A DNA stretch of 5,473 bases. Origin: Clostridiales bacterium. Lineage in GTDB: Bacteria; Bacillota; Clostridia; Christensenellales; Aristaeellaceae. This document shows positions 1 to 5,380 of this stretch, in pieces. A model generated the notes under the pieces. That model made no database searches and was not told the origin of the DNA. It saw nothing but the letters and a program-made list of their open reading frames with translations. A program made the translations under genes and the position numbers. Position 1 is the stretch's first letter. Each line of letters starts with the position of its first letter. The stretch lies in contig DXVG01000139.1 in the NCBI GenBank assembly GCA_019409045.1, forward strand, positions 1 through 5,473. Reading direction: 5' to 3'.

Positions 1-250
1 AAGCAGGCCCGACCGGCCCGACCGGCGAAACCGGCCCCACGGGCCCGACCGGCCCGACGGGCGACACGGGCGCGCAGGGCGACGAAGGCCCGACCGGCCC
101 GACGGGCCCCACGGGCGCGACCGGCCCGACCGGCCCGACGGGCGACACGGGCGAAGCAGGCCCGACCGGCCCGACCGGCGAAACCGGCCCCACGGGCCCG
201 ACCGGCCCCACGGGCGACACGGGCGCGCAGGGCGACGAAGGCCCGACCGG
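1..250 (+). repeat. 153-bp-period direct repeat in collagen region
   Basis: Bases 1-97 recur at 154-250 with one difference, G at 56 against C at 209, which is synonymous (both Pro). The period is 153 bp, equal to 51 codons or 17 Gly-X-Y triplets. The bases between the copies (98-153) are also GPT-type triplets. After the second copy glycine codons switch from GGC to GGT over about 249-281. The near identity points to a recent duplication or recombinational homogenisation. This is a likely site of length variation between strains and of assembly collapse. Confidence 0.9.
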
Positions 251-929
251 TCCCACGGGTCCCACAGGTCCCACGGGTCCGACCGGCCCCGCGGGCGCGG
301 CGGGCATTGCGGGCCGCAGCATGGTGCTCGGAACGACGCGCAGCGGCGAAGCCGGTACGGAGGCGCTGGTGGAGGACATCGGCGACGAACTGCAGGGACT
401 GCTCAACTTCGTCATCCCTAGGGGCGATTGCGGCGCGACCGGCCCCACCGGCCCGACGGGCCCGACCGGCGCCACTGGCGCGACTGGCCCCACCGGCGCG
501 ACCGGCCCGGCGGGCGCCGCCTCCGCCGCCATCGCCTATCAGCTCGGCGCGCTGCGCAACCAGGCTGCGGGCGGCGGGCTGGCGCTCTCCACGCTGCAGG
601 CCGACCCCGAGAGCGATTACGCGCTCGGCGCGGATCACATCGTGCTCCGCCTTGCCGGAACGTACCTTCTGCACTATGTGGTGTTCGTGCCGCAGGGCGC
701 GGCCATCGACACGGTGCTGCGCTTGCAGGCGAACGAGAGGACGCTGCTCTCCAGCGTCGTGCGGGCGGTCAAGCGCGCCGATTCCGCGCAGAGCGCGACC
801 TTCTGCGGTCAGGCGCTGATCGTGGCCGAGCGCGGAACCGTGGTGCGCGTGGCGAGCTCCGGGCTGTTGAACCTGACCGACTCGGCCTCCAACACGGCGG
901 TATCCCTGTCGGTCGACCGGGTGGTGTAA
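1..929 (+). CDS. Collagen-like (BclA-type) surface protein, 5' end outside the window
   Basis: The frame is open from base 3 to the TAA at 927-929, giving 308 visible residues with the N-terminus missing. Residues 1-104 are uninterrupted Gly-X-Y triplets, mostly GPT with spaced charged triplets (ETG, DTG, AQG, DEG, EAG). Residues 105-140 break the pattern with a segment containing EALVEDIGDELQGLLNF, which could be helical. Residues 141-173 are a second collagen block (GDC, GAT, GPT, GPA), and 174-308 form a hydrophobic, beta-rich globular domain resembling the C-terminal jelly-roll of BclA-like exosporium glycoproteins. In that family the collagen part forms a trimeric stalk, threonines carry O-glycans and the C-terminal domain trimerises at the tip. 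The Thr-rich Y positions fit this, but spore localisation is inference. Two cysteines are visible, in GDC (143) and in the C-terminal domain (SATFCGQ). An internal ATG at 321 is not a credible start because the collagen frame runs through it. Confidence 0.9.
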   Translation, partial: AGPTGPTGETGPTGPTGPTGDTGAQGDEGPTGPTGPTGATGPTGPTGDTGEAGPTGPTGETGPTGPTGPTGDTGAQGDEGPTGPTGPTGPTGPTGPAGAAGIAGRSMVLGTTRSGEAGTEALVEDIGDELQGLLNFVIPRGDCGATGPTGPTGPTGATGATGPTGATGPAGAASAAIAYQLGALRNQAAGGGLALSTLQADPESDYALGADHIVLRLAGTYLLHYVVFVPQGAAIDTVLRLQANERTLLSSVVRAVKRADSAQSATFCGQALIVAERGTVVRVASSGLLNLTDSASNTAVSLSVDRVV

Positions 930-996
930 GCCGGCAAACCGGCGCGCCTCGCTCCATGAAGCGAGCCGAGGCCCGCGGAATCCCGCGAGCCTCGGC
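930..996. terminator. Hairpin-rich convergent spacer, possible terminator
   Basis: Three hairpins lie back to back between the collagen stop (929) and the stop of the minus-strand small membrane gene (1018). GCCGG 930-934 pairs with 939-943. CTCGCT 948-953 pairs with 960-965. GCCGAGGC 965-972 pairs with 989-996, extended inside by CGCGG 974-978 with 983-987 around a 4-base loop. No T-tract follows on either strand, so a classical intrinsic terminator is not proven. The position between convergent genes makes a bidirectional stop the simplest reading. Confidence 0.45.
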
Positions 997-1017
997 CGGC
1001 GACGCGCCTGCGCCGGG

Positions 1018-1329
1018 TTACTTACTTTCTTCCTTCTTGTTGGTGGCGCGGTTTAAGATCATCACCACCGCCATGATGATGGCGATGACGACAAAGATGC
1101 CGCCCCAGCCCTGGAACATGATGCCCAGCGAGTCGACAAAGGCGCCGCCGTCGAACTTGAAGGAAAAGGTGGCCTCGGTGGAGGTCGCCGTCTCCTCCTC
1201 CATGCCGAGCGTCTCAAGGTACGCCTCCTGCTCCGCGACCTGCGCGGAAAGCTCGTCCAACTGCTCTTGCATCATTTCAAACTGGGCGTCAAACGTCTCC
1301 TGAGTCGTCTGATTGTTGATCGCAGCCAT
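1018..1329 (-). CDS. Small single-helix membrane protein, probable OadG-like decarboxylase small subunit
   Basis: 103 residues. Residues about 12-45 are acidic and heptad-like (EMMQEQLDELSAQVAEQEAYL), suggesting a coiled coil. Residues 46-68 are a polar linker. Residues 72-93 (FQGWGGIFVVIAIIMAVVMILN) form one membrane helix, followed by a short basic tail with R94, K98 and K99. By the positive-inside rule the tail would be cytoplasmic and the acidic coiled coil outside. The gene starts 12 bp after the beta-subunit stop, so the two are almost certainly co-expressed. OadG, GcdD and MmdD subunits are small one-helix proteins in sodium decarboxylase complexes, and the SLGIM..GW.GIFVVI pattern around the helix resembles clostridial versions. 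They usually have the helix near the N-terminus and a longer cytoplasmic tail; this one is reversed in proportion. The partner role is inferred from position and helix, not from a decisive motif. Confidence 0.75.
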   Translation of the reverse strand: MAAINNQTTQETFDAQFEMMQEQLDELSAQVAEQEAYLETLGMEEETATSTEATFSFKFDGGAFVDSLGIMFQGWGGIFVVIAIIMAVVMILNRATNKKEESK

Positions 1330-1336
1330 ATGCGTA

Positions 1337-1343
1337 CCTCCTT
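1337..1343 (-). promoter_or_regulatory. Strong ribosome binding site overlapping the upstream stop
   Basis: On the minus strand AAGGAGG lies 7 bases before the ATG at 1329. Its AA is shared with the TAA stop of the decarboxylase beta gene (1344-1342). This fixes the start of the 103-residue gene and implies translational coupling of the pair. Confidence 0.85.
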
Positions 1344-2442
1344 ATGCCACAACCGGGATCAGGGAAATGATCATGCCGCCGGCGATGACCGAGGCGATCT
1401 GCCCGGCCACGTTCGCGCCCGCCGCGTGCATCAGCAGGAAGTTCTGCGGGTCTTCCTTCAGGCCCATCTTGTGCACCACGCGGGAGGACATCGGGAAGGC
1501 GGAGATGCCCGCCGCGCCGACCATGGGGTTGATCTTCTTCTTGAGGAACAGGTTGAGGAACTTGACGAAGAACACGCCGCCGATGGTGTCGAAGCAGAAC
1601 GCCACCAGGCCGAGAGCGAGGATCACGAGCGTTCCGAGGTTGATGAAGCGATCCGCCGTCATCACCGGCGCGACCGACAGGCCCAGCACCAGCGAGACCA
1701 GGTTCGCCAGCACCTTCTGCGCGGTCTCGGAAAGCGAATTGAGCACCAGGCACTCGCGCAGCAGGTTGCCGAACATCAGAAAGCCCACCAGCGCCACGCT
1801 CTTGGGCGCGGCGATGCCGGCGATGAATGTGACGAAGATGGGGAAGAGTATGCGCGTGGTGCGCGATATGTTGGCGGGGTTGTACTCCATCTTCATCAGG
1901 CGCTCTTTCTTGGTGGTGACCAGCCGGATGCACGGAGGCTGTACGATGGGCACCAGCGCCATGTACGAATACGCCGCCACGATGATCGCGCCCATGTACT
2001 GCGTGTCAAAGTACTGCGCCACGAAGATGGAGGTGGGGCCGTCCGCCGCGCCGATGATGGCGATGGAGGCCGCGTCCTGCAGGGAGAAGCCCAGCAGGCG
2101 GGAGATCGACAGCGTGAAGAAGATGCCGAACTGCGCCGCCGCGCCGCACAAGAGCATCTTGGGGTTGGAGAGCAGCGGGCCGAAGTCGATCATCGCGCCG
2201 ATGCCGATGAACAGAAGCAGCGGGAAAAGCTCTGTGGCGATGCCCGCCTCATAGAGTATGTTCAGCTCCTTGAGCGCGCCCCACTCGGGCAGGTTGACCA
2301 GTATCGCGCCAAGGCCCATCGGCAGAAGCAGCGTCGGCTCCATTTCCTTCTTGATGGCCAGATAGATCAGCGTGCCGCCGATCGCCCACATGACCACCAT
2401 TTGCCATGTGATGCTCTGAATGTTTTGCCACAGCCAGTCCAT
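1342..2442 (-). CDS. Sodium ion-translocating decarboxylase, beta subunit (OadB/GcdB/MmdB family)
   Basis: 366 residues, highly hydrophobic with many membrane helices. This subunit decarboxylates carboxybiotin and couples it to sodium export across the cytoplasmic membrane. Family blocks are present in order: LLLPMGLGAILVNLP (38-52), FPLLLFIGIGAMIDFGPL (73-90), GAADGPTSIF (131-140), AAYSYMALVPIVQPP (156-170), KINPMVGAAGISAFPMSSR (303-321) and NFLLMHAAGANVAG (334-347). By motif alignment D134, Y160, N305, G309, S314 and R321 match the functional residues D203, Y229, N373, G377, S382 and R389 reported for Klebsiella OadB, so the ion path looks intact. The substrate (oxaloacetate, glutaconyl-, methylmalonyl- or malonyl-type) cannot be told from beta alone. 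No alpha or biotin carrier gene is adjacent: gtrA lies upstream and the small subunit downstream ends the strand run. ATG 2442 is preferred over ATG 2448 and over an upstream ATG at 2487 because of ribosome binding site spacing; family length also fits. Confidence 0.95.
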   Translation of the reverse strand: MDWLWQNIQSITWQMVVMWAIGGTLIYLAIKKEMEPTLLLPMGLGAILVNLPEWGALKELNILYEAGIATELFPLLLFIGIGAMIDFGPLLSNPKMLLCGAAAQFGIFFTLSISRLLGFSLQDAASIAIIGAADGPTSIFVAQYFDTQYMGAIIVAAYSYMALVPIVQPPCIRLVTTKKERLMKMEYNPANISRTTRILFPIFVTFIAGIAAPKSVALVGFLMFGNLLRECLVLNSLSETAQKVLANLVSLVLGLSVAPVMTADRFINLGTLVILALGLVAFCFDTIGGVFFVKFLNLFLKKKINPMVGAAGISAFPMSSRVVHKMGLKEDPQNFLLMHAAGANVAGQIASVIAGGMIISLIPVVA

Positions 2443-2448
2443 AGACAT

Positions 2449-2455
2449 CCCCCTT
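2449..2455 (-). promoter_or_regulatory. Ribosome binding site that decides the beta-subunit start
   Basis: AAGGGGG on the minus strand abuts ATG 2448 with no spacer but sits 6 bases before ATG 2442. The second ATG is therefore the likely start. The ATG at 2487 falls in the terminator T-tract region and has no such site. Confidence 0.7.
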
Positions 2456-2485
2456 GGTGTTCTTGTGTTTGCCGCGTCATGGCGC

Positions 2486-2520
2486 AAAAAACGCCCTCAC
2501 AGTTGCCGCCGTGAGGCCGT
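2486..2520 (-). terminator. Intrinsic terminator or attenuator in the beta-subunit leader
   Basis: CCTCAC (2516-2511, minus strand) pairs with GTGAGG (2500-2495) around a 10-base loop. The stem continues by three pairs (2518-2520 with 2493-2491) after one G-G mismatch. Six T follow at 2491-2486. It could simply end the tdk-GNAT-gtrA transcript, but it lies downstream of a strong promoter and 44 bases before the beta start, so it would also stop transcripts meant for the decarboxylase unless readthrough is controlled. The bases after the T run (GCGCC) can pair with the GGCG just before it, a possible competing fold. Confidence 0.7.
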
Positions 2521-2567
2521 CATGCGCTCCGGCGCGCGGCGCGGGTGCAAACTCCCCTTAATACATG

Positions 2568-2597
2568 AGTATACCATCAAATGTCGATCACTGTCAA
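2568..2597 (-). promoter_or_regulatory. Sigma-A-type promoter for the decarboxylase pair
   Basis: The minus strand has a perfect -35 box TTGACA (2597-2592), an 18-base spacer and a -10 box TATACT (2573-2568) with an extended TGG just upstream. Transcription would start near 2561, giving a leader of about 119 bases before ATG 2442. The -35 box contains the TGA stop of gtrA (2596-2594). This is the best promoter match in the window. Confidence 0.8.
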
Positions 2598-3079
2598 GAC
2601 GCGCTGTCGGAACCTTCACGATTTTTGAATATCCAGAACTTGCTGGCAAAGTAGTTGGCGGCGATGACCACCACCTGCACGATCAGCTTTGCGAGCAGGT
2701 CGTTCATGCCCAGCGCGCCGACAAAGAGCATCATCAGCAACACGTCCATGCCCAGAGAGACGACGCGCGCGGAGAGGAACTGCGCGATCTCGCGCTTTAC
2801 GTCTCCGCCCTTGCTTTTGAACACCCAGCGCTTGTTGGGGTAAAATGCGAACGCCACCGCCGCCAGCCACGCCACCAGCGTGCCCGCCACGGTCAGGCCG
2901 ACATTCTGATAGCTGTCGTCCAGGATCAGCGCCGCAAGGCCCGGGCTCTGCCCGCCGCCGCCCACCAGACGAGTGAAGAGGAAGTAGACCACATAGTTGA
3001 CCAGCGTGGTCAGCCCGCCCACCACGCAGTAGAGGAATATCTCCCGCAGGCGCTCGTTGTTCCAGAGCTTTTTGATCAT
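2594..3079 (-). CDS. GtrA family membrane protein
   Basis: 161 residues with four predicted membrane helices (about 14-38, 58-79, 101-122 and 129-147), the usual length and topology of the GtrA family. Diagnostic motifs are YCVVGGLTTLVNYVVYF (17-33), FAFYPNKRWVFKSK (77-90) and ANYFASKFWIFKN (141-153). GtrA-like proteins are thought to help move lipid-linked sugars across the membrane for modification of cell-surface polymers; the substrate here is unknown and no glycosyltransferase gene is next to it. The ATG overlaps the stop of the GNAT reading frame in an ATGA arrangement, and a GAGG site (3091-3088) lies 8 bases before it, so it is translated with the upstream genes. The stop lies inside the -35 box of the next promoter. 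Confidence 0.93.
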   Translation of the reverse strand: MIKKLWNNERLREIFLYCVVGGLTTLVNYVVYFLFTRLVGGGGQSPGLAALILDDSYQNVGLTVAGTLVAWLAAVAFAFYPNKRWVFKSKGGDVKREIAQFLSARVVSLGMDVLLMMLFVGALGMNDLLAKLIVQVVVIAANYFASKFWIFKNREGSDSAS

Positions 3080-3411
3080 CGCAGCGTCCTCACAAGGTAG
3101 ATCATGTCGTCCAGCTCGCCCTCGTCAAACGTCACGCCGGGGTAGTTGTCCCGGAAAAAGTGCCTCTCCACATACGCCCGCGCAAAGCCCTGCCGCTCGT
3201 AGAAGGGGACCTGCACCTCGCATGTGCCCACATACAGCGCGTCGTACTCCGCGGCCAGAAGCCGCGCAAGATGCGCAAGCAGCCGCGTGGCGTAGCCCTT
3301 GCCGCGCTCCTGCGGCGCGGTGGCGAGGTTTTTCAGCTCGCAGTTTCCGTCCTCGCGCCGCACGACCACCGCCTCGCACACGGCGATGCCGTGCGCAAAG
3401 AGCACATACAT
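3076..3411 (-). CDS. GNAT family N-acetyltransferase, 3' part, frame-separated from its N-terminus
   Basis: As read from ATG 3411 this gives 111 residues. The acetyl-CoA binding signature is QERGKGYATRLL (34-45), and the rest follows a Bacillota GNAT pattern: CELKNLATAP, LYVGTCEVQVPFYERQGF, FFRDNYPG and a terminal DDMIYL. The first strands and helices of this domain are missing from the frame. They are found instead in the kinase frame just upstream (VRRIGAGKREYM through DPSEAMIDRYIDAG, kinase residues 187-218). The complete domain therefore begins near 3509 and crosses a one-base frame break at 3414-3417. ATG 3411 has GGGGAG directly against it with no spacer, a poor start. The protein is thus a truncated gene, a domain fused to thymidine kinase and broken by an indel or sequencing error, or the product of frameshifting. 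The acceptor substrate cannot be inferred. Confidence 0.75.
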   Translation of the reverse strand: MYVLFAHGIAVCEAVVVRREDGNCELKNLATAPQERGKGYATRLLAHLARLLAAEYDALYVGTCEVQVPFYERQGFARAYVERHFFRDNYPGVTFDEGELDDMIYLVRTLR

Positions 3412-4067
3412 CTCCCCGCGTCGATGTAGCGGTCGATCATCGCCTCGCTGGGGTCGGCGTCCAGCAGCAGCGGCATGTACTCGCGCTTGCCCGCGCCGAT
3501 GCGCCGCACCTCCTCCGGCGCCAGCTCGCCGCTCTTCCAGTGCCTGCGGCACAGCGCGACGTAGCTTTCGTTGCCCCCGAGCATGATCTGCTCGCCGGAC
3601 TTGACCACCTTGCCGCCCGACACGCGCGCGTTGAACGTGGCCTTGCGGCCGCACCAGCACACGGTCTTGATCTCCTCGATGGTGTCCGCCCACGCAAGCA
3701 GCCAGCGGCTCCCCTCGAACAGGTTGCCCTGAAAGTCCGCGCGCAGGCCGTAGCAGATCACCGGTATGCCCAGATCGTCTACGATGTCCACCAGGCGCTG
3801 CACCTGCGCCTTGGACAGAAACTGCGCCTCGTCCACGATCAGGCAGTCGTAGAGCGCCACGTCCAGCCTGTCCAGGTCCTCCACAAACTCGCACGGCGCG
3901 CTCAGCCCCGAGCGCGAGCCGACCAGGCTCTCCCCGTCGCGGCTGTCCAGCCGGGGCTTGAGCAGCAGCGCGTTCTGGCCGCGCTCGCGGTAGTTGTATT
4001 GCACCATGATGGCGTTGGCGGTCTTGGACGAGCCCATCGCCCCGTATCGGAAGTACAGCTTTGCCAT
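3333..4067 (-). CDS. tdk: Thymidine kinase, with C-terminal extension into a GNAT domain
   Basis: Phosphorylates thymidine to dTMP with ATP in the salvage pathway, in the cytoplasm. As read it is 244 residues. The P-loop is GAMGSSKT (9-16); VDEAQFL (78-84) carries the catalytic-base Glu80; YGLRADFQGNLF (106-117) and GGNESYV (164-170) are typical of the type II enzyme. Zinc ligands are likely C137, C139, C173 and H176. The normal family end is near residue 180 (CRRHWKSGEL). Residues 187-218 instead match the start of the GNAT domain encoded next, and residues 219-244 are an Arg/Cys-rich tail with no family likeness, produced after the frame break. With one more G at the G4 run the frame would continue to 3076, giving about 330 residues. 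ATG 4067 is chosen because AAGGGG lies 7 bases upstream, while ATG 4073 is only 1 base from it. The kinase core appears intact in either case. Confidence 0.92.
   Translation of the reverse strand: MAKLYFRYGAMGSSKTANAIMVQYNYRERGQNALLLKPRLDSRDGESLVGSRSGLSAPCEFVEDLDRLDVALYDCLIVDEAQFLSKAQVQRLVDIVDDLGIPVICYGLRADFQGNLFEGSRWLLAWADTIEEIKTVCWCGRKATFNARVSGGKVVKSGEQIMLGGNESYVALCRRHWKSGELAPEEVRRIGAGKREYMPLLLDADPSEAMIDRYIDAGRCMCSLRTASPCARRWSCGARTETAS
3414..3417 (-). other. Frame break at G4 run between kinase and acetyltransferase frames
   Basis: The coding strand reads GCG GGG AGA in the kinase frame. A fifth G would read GCG GGG GAG ATG TAT and join DAG to EMYVLF, restoring the GNAT domain. The run is C4 on the plus strand. 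A -1 slip on G-GGG would keep full Gly codon pairing, so ribosomal or polymerase slippage is possible. A homopolymer sequencing error or true mutation is equally compatible. Confidence 0.8.
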
Positions 4068-4090
4068 GCGCATTCCCCTTTGCCGCCCGT

Positions 4091-4120
4091 CCGCGGGCGC
4101 AAAAAAGCGCCCCTGCGCGG
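4091..4120. other. Inverted repeat with A6/T6 loop in the tdk leader
   Basis: GGGCGC (4095-4100) pairs with GCGCCC (4107-4112) around AAAAAA, and outer CCGCG (4091-4095) can pair with CGCGG (4116-4120). On the minus strand an alternative GCGC-AGGG-GCGC hairpin precedes the T6 directly, which looks like a weak terminator about 33 bases before the tdk start. No good promoter for tdk was found in the 161-base divergent spacer (4068-4228). Confidence 0.45.
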
Positions 4121-4179
4121 GAAGCGGTTTTTCCACCGACTGCTATTCGACGCGCGCGGCGGGTTTTCCTGCCTCGCGC

Positions 4180-4208
4180 TTGCAAGCGGCAGATTTAACG
4201 GTTACAAT
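4180..4208 (+). promoter_or_regulatory. Probable promoter of tmcAL
   Basis: TTGCAA (4180-4185), a 17-base spacer and TACAAT (4203-4208) match sigma-A boxes at 4 of 6 and 5 of 6 positions. Transcription would begin near 4215, leaving a leader of only about 14 bases before ATG 4229. That excludes the GGAGG at 4209-4213 from the message and favours ATG 4229 over GTG 4220. Confidence 0.55.
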
Positions 4209-4228
4209 GGAGGCAGGGGGTGCAGAGC

Positions 4229-5380
4229 ATGCGCATCGCGGGCGTGATCGCCGAATACGACCCGTTTCACAACGGGCATCTCTATCATCTGGAACAGACG
4301 CGGCGCGTGACCGGCTGCGACTACATCGCCGTGTGCCTGTCCGGAAACTTCACGCAGCGCGGCGAGGCGGCGTTCGCCTCCAAGTGGGCGCGGGCGCGCA
4401 TGGCGCTGTGCTGCGGCGCGGACGCCGTGTTTGAGCTGCCCGCGCTGTTTGCCGTGCGCACGGCGGACTGGTTTGCCCGCGGCGGCGTGGGCGTGCTGGC
4501 GGGGCTGGGCTGCGACGATTTGTGCTTCGGCTGCGAGACGGACGACATGCAGCTTCTGCGCGCGCTCGCCCGGCTGCGGGAGCGCGAGCCGGAGGCGCTC
4601 TCCCGCGACGTGCGCCGCGGCCTGGAGGCGGGCATGAGCCACGCGCGCGCCTGGGGCGAGGCCGCGGCCAGGCGCCTGGGCGTGGACGCGCGCGCGCTGC
4701 ACGCGCCGAACCTCGCGCTGGCGGTGGAGTACCTGCGCGCCCTGGGCGAGGGCGGCATGCGGCCGCACGCCATACTGCGCCGGGGCGACTACCACGGCGA
4801 CGCGCTCGCGCCGGTGTGCTCGGCCACGGCGGTGCGCAGGGCCTGGGCGGCGGGGGAGGACGTGTCCTGCGCCGTGCCCGCGCAGAGCCTTGCGCTGTTT
4901 CCCGGGGCGAAGCGCGCGCCGCTGGACATGGCCGTGCTCTACAGGCTGCGGCAGGGCGACCTGTCCCTGCCGGACGCCGCGGAGGGGCTGGACGCGCTGC
5001 TCGTGCGCGCGGCGCGGGAGAGCGGAACGCTCGCGGAGGCCATCGACCGCACAAAATCCCGGCGCTATACGCGCTCGCGCATCGCGCGCGCGGCGGCGCA
5101 CGCGGCCGCGGGGCTGACCGCGGAGCTGGCCCGCGCGTATGCCGCGCCGCCGTACGCGCGGCTGCTGGGCCTGCGCGTGGGCGCGGAGCCGATGCTCGCG
5201 CAGCTCTCCCGCAGGGCGAAGCTGCCCATCGCCTCCGATCCCGCGCGCCTGAAGGGCGACGCCTGCTTCGAGCTGGAATGCCGCTTTACCGACCTGTGGG
5301 CGCTGGGCGAGCCCGACCCGCGCGACCGCCGCGCCGGGCAGGAATTCACCCGCCCGTTCGTGCGCGTGGAGCGCCCCTGA
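4229..5380 (+). CDS. tmcAL: tRNA(Met) cytidine acetate ligase TmcAL
   Basis: 383 residues, close to the usual length of about 400. TmcAL (formerly YlbM) uses ATP and acetate, via an acetyl-adenylate, to make N4-acetylcytidine at the wobble position of elongator tRNA(Met). The N-terminal nucleotidyltransferase fold is shown by GVIAEYDPFHNGHLYHL (5-21) with the HxGH motif at H14-H17. Then follow SGNFTQRGE (38-46), SKWARARMAL (51-60), ELPALFA (69-75) and FGCE (100-103). PNLALAVEYL (160-169), SATAVR (198-203) and the basic TKSRRYTRSRIAR (275-287), likely tRNA-contacting, complete the pattern. The usual EYN of the first motif is EYD here. The start could be GTG 4220, which has GGAGG 6 bases upstream. 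ATG 4229 has AGGGGG 8 bases upstream and gives the family-typical N-terminus. The gene is transcribed alone and divergently from tdk. Confidence 0.95.
   Translation: MRIAGVIAEYDPFHNGHLYHLEQTRRVTGCDYIAVCLSGNFTQRGEAAFASKWARARMALCCGADAVFELPALFAVRTADWFARGGVGVLAGLGCDDLCFGCETDDMQLLRALARLREREPEALSRDVRRGLEAGMSHARAWGEAAARRLGVDARALHAPNLALAVEYLRALGEGGMRPHAILRRGDYHGDALAPVCSATAVRRAWAAGEDVSCAVPAQSLALFPGAKRAPLDMAVLYRLRQGDLSLPDAAEGLDALLVRAARESGTLAEAIDRTKSRRYTRSRIARAAAHAAAGLTAELARAYAAPPYARLLGLRVGAEPMLAQLSRRAKLPIASDPARLKGDACFELECRFTDLWALGEPDPRDRRAGQEFTRPFVRVERP

Noticed and set aside
1..300. CRISPR-like or tandem-repeat array suggested by the regular CCGACCGGC units
   Set aside because: The period follows Gly-X-Y codons in one open frame; there are no spacers and no palindromic repeat unit.
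307..1303. Arg/Pro-rich open frames on the plus strand overlapping the collagen gene and beyond
   Set aside because: Out-of-frame shadows of GC-rich Gly-Pro-Thr codons; no family likeness and no ribosome binding site.
1267..2514. Long plus-strand open frames (up to 415 codons) opposite the decarboxylase genes
   Set aside because: Low-complexity His/Arg/Asp-rich translations antisense to a clearly recognised beta subunit; typical of high-GC antisense frames.
2494..2550. Possible leader peptide on the minus strand, TTG 2549 to TGA inside the terminator arm, 18 codons
   Set aside because: Non-ATG start with too short a spacing to the AAGGGG site and no codon run pointing to a regulatory amino acid; kept only as a thought for the attenuation idea.
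3057..4247. 396-codon plus-strand open frame opposite tdk and the acetyltransferase
   Set aside because: Antisense to well-supported genes, composition biased to Ala/Arg, no domain recognised.
4202..5101. Minus-strand open frame of 299 codons opposite tmcAL
   Set aside because: Antisense shadow; Arg/Ala/His-rich with no recognisable motif, while tmcAL matches its family along its whole length.
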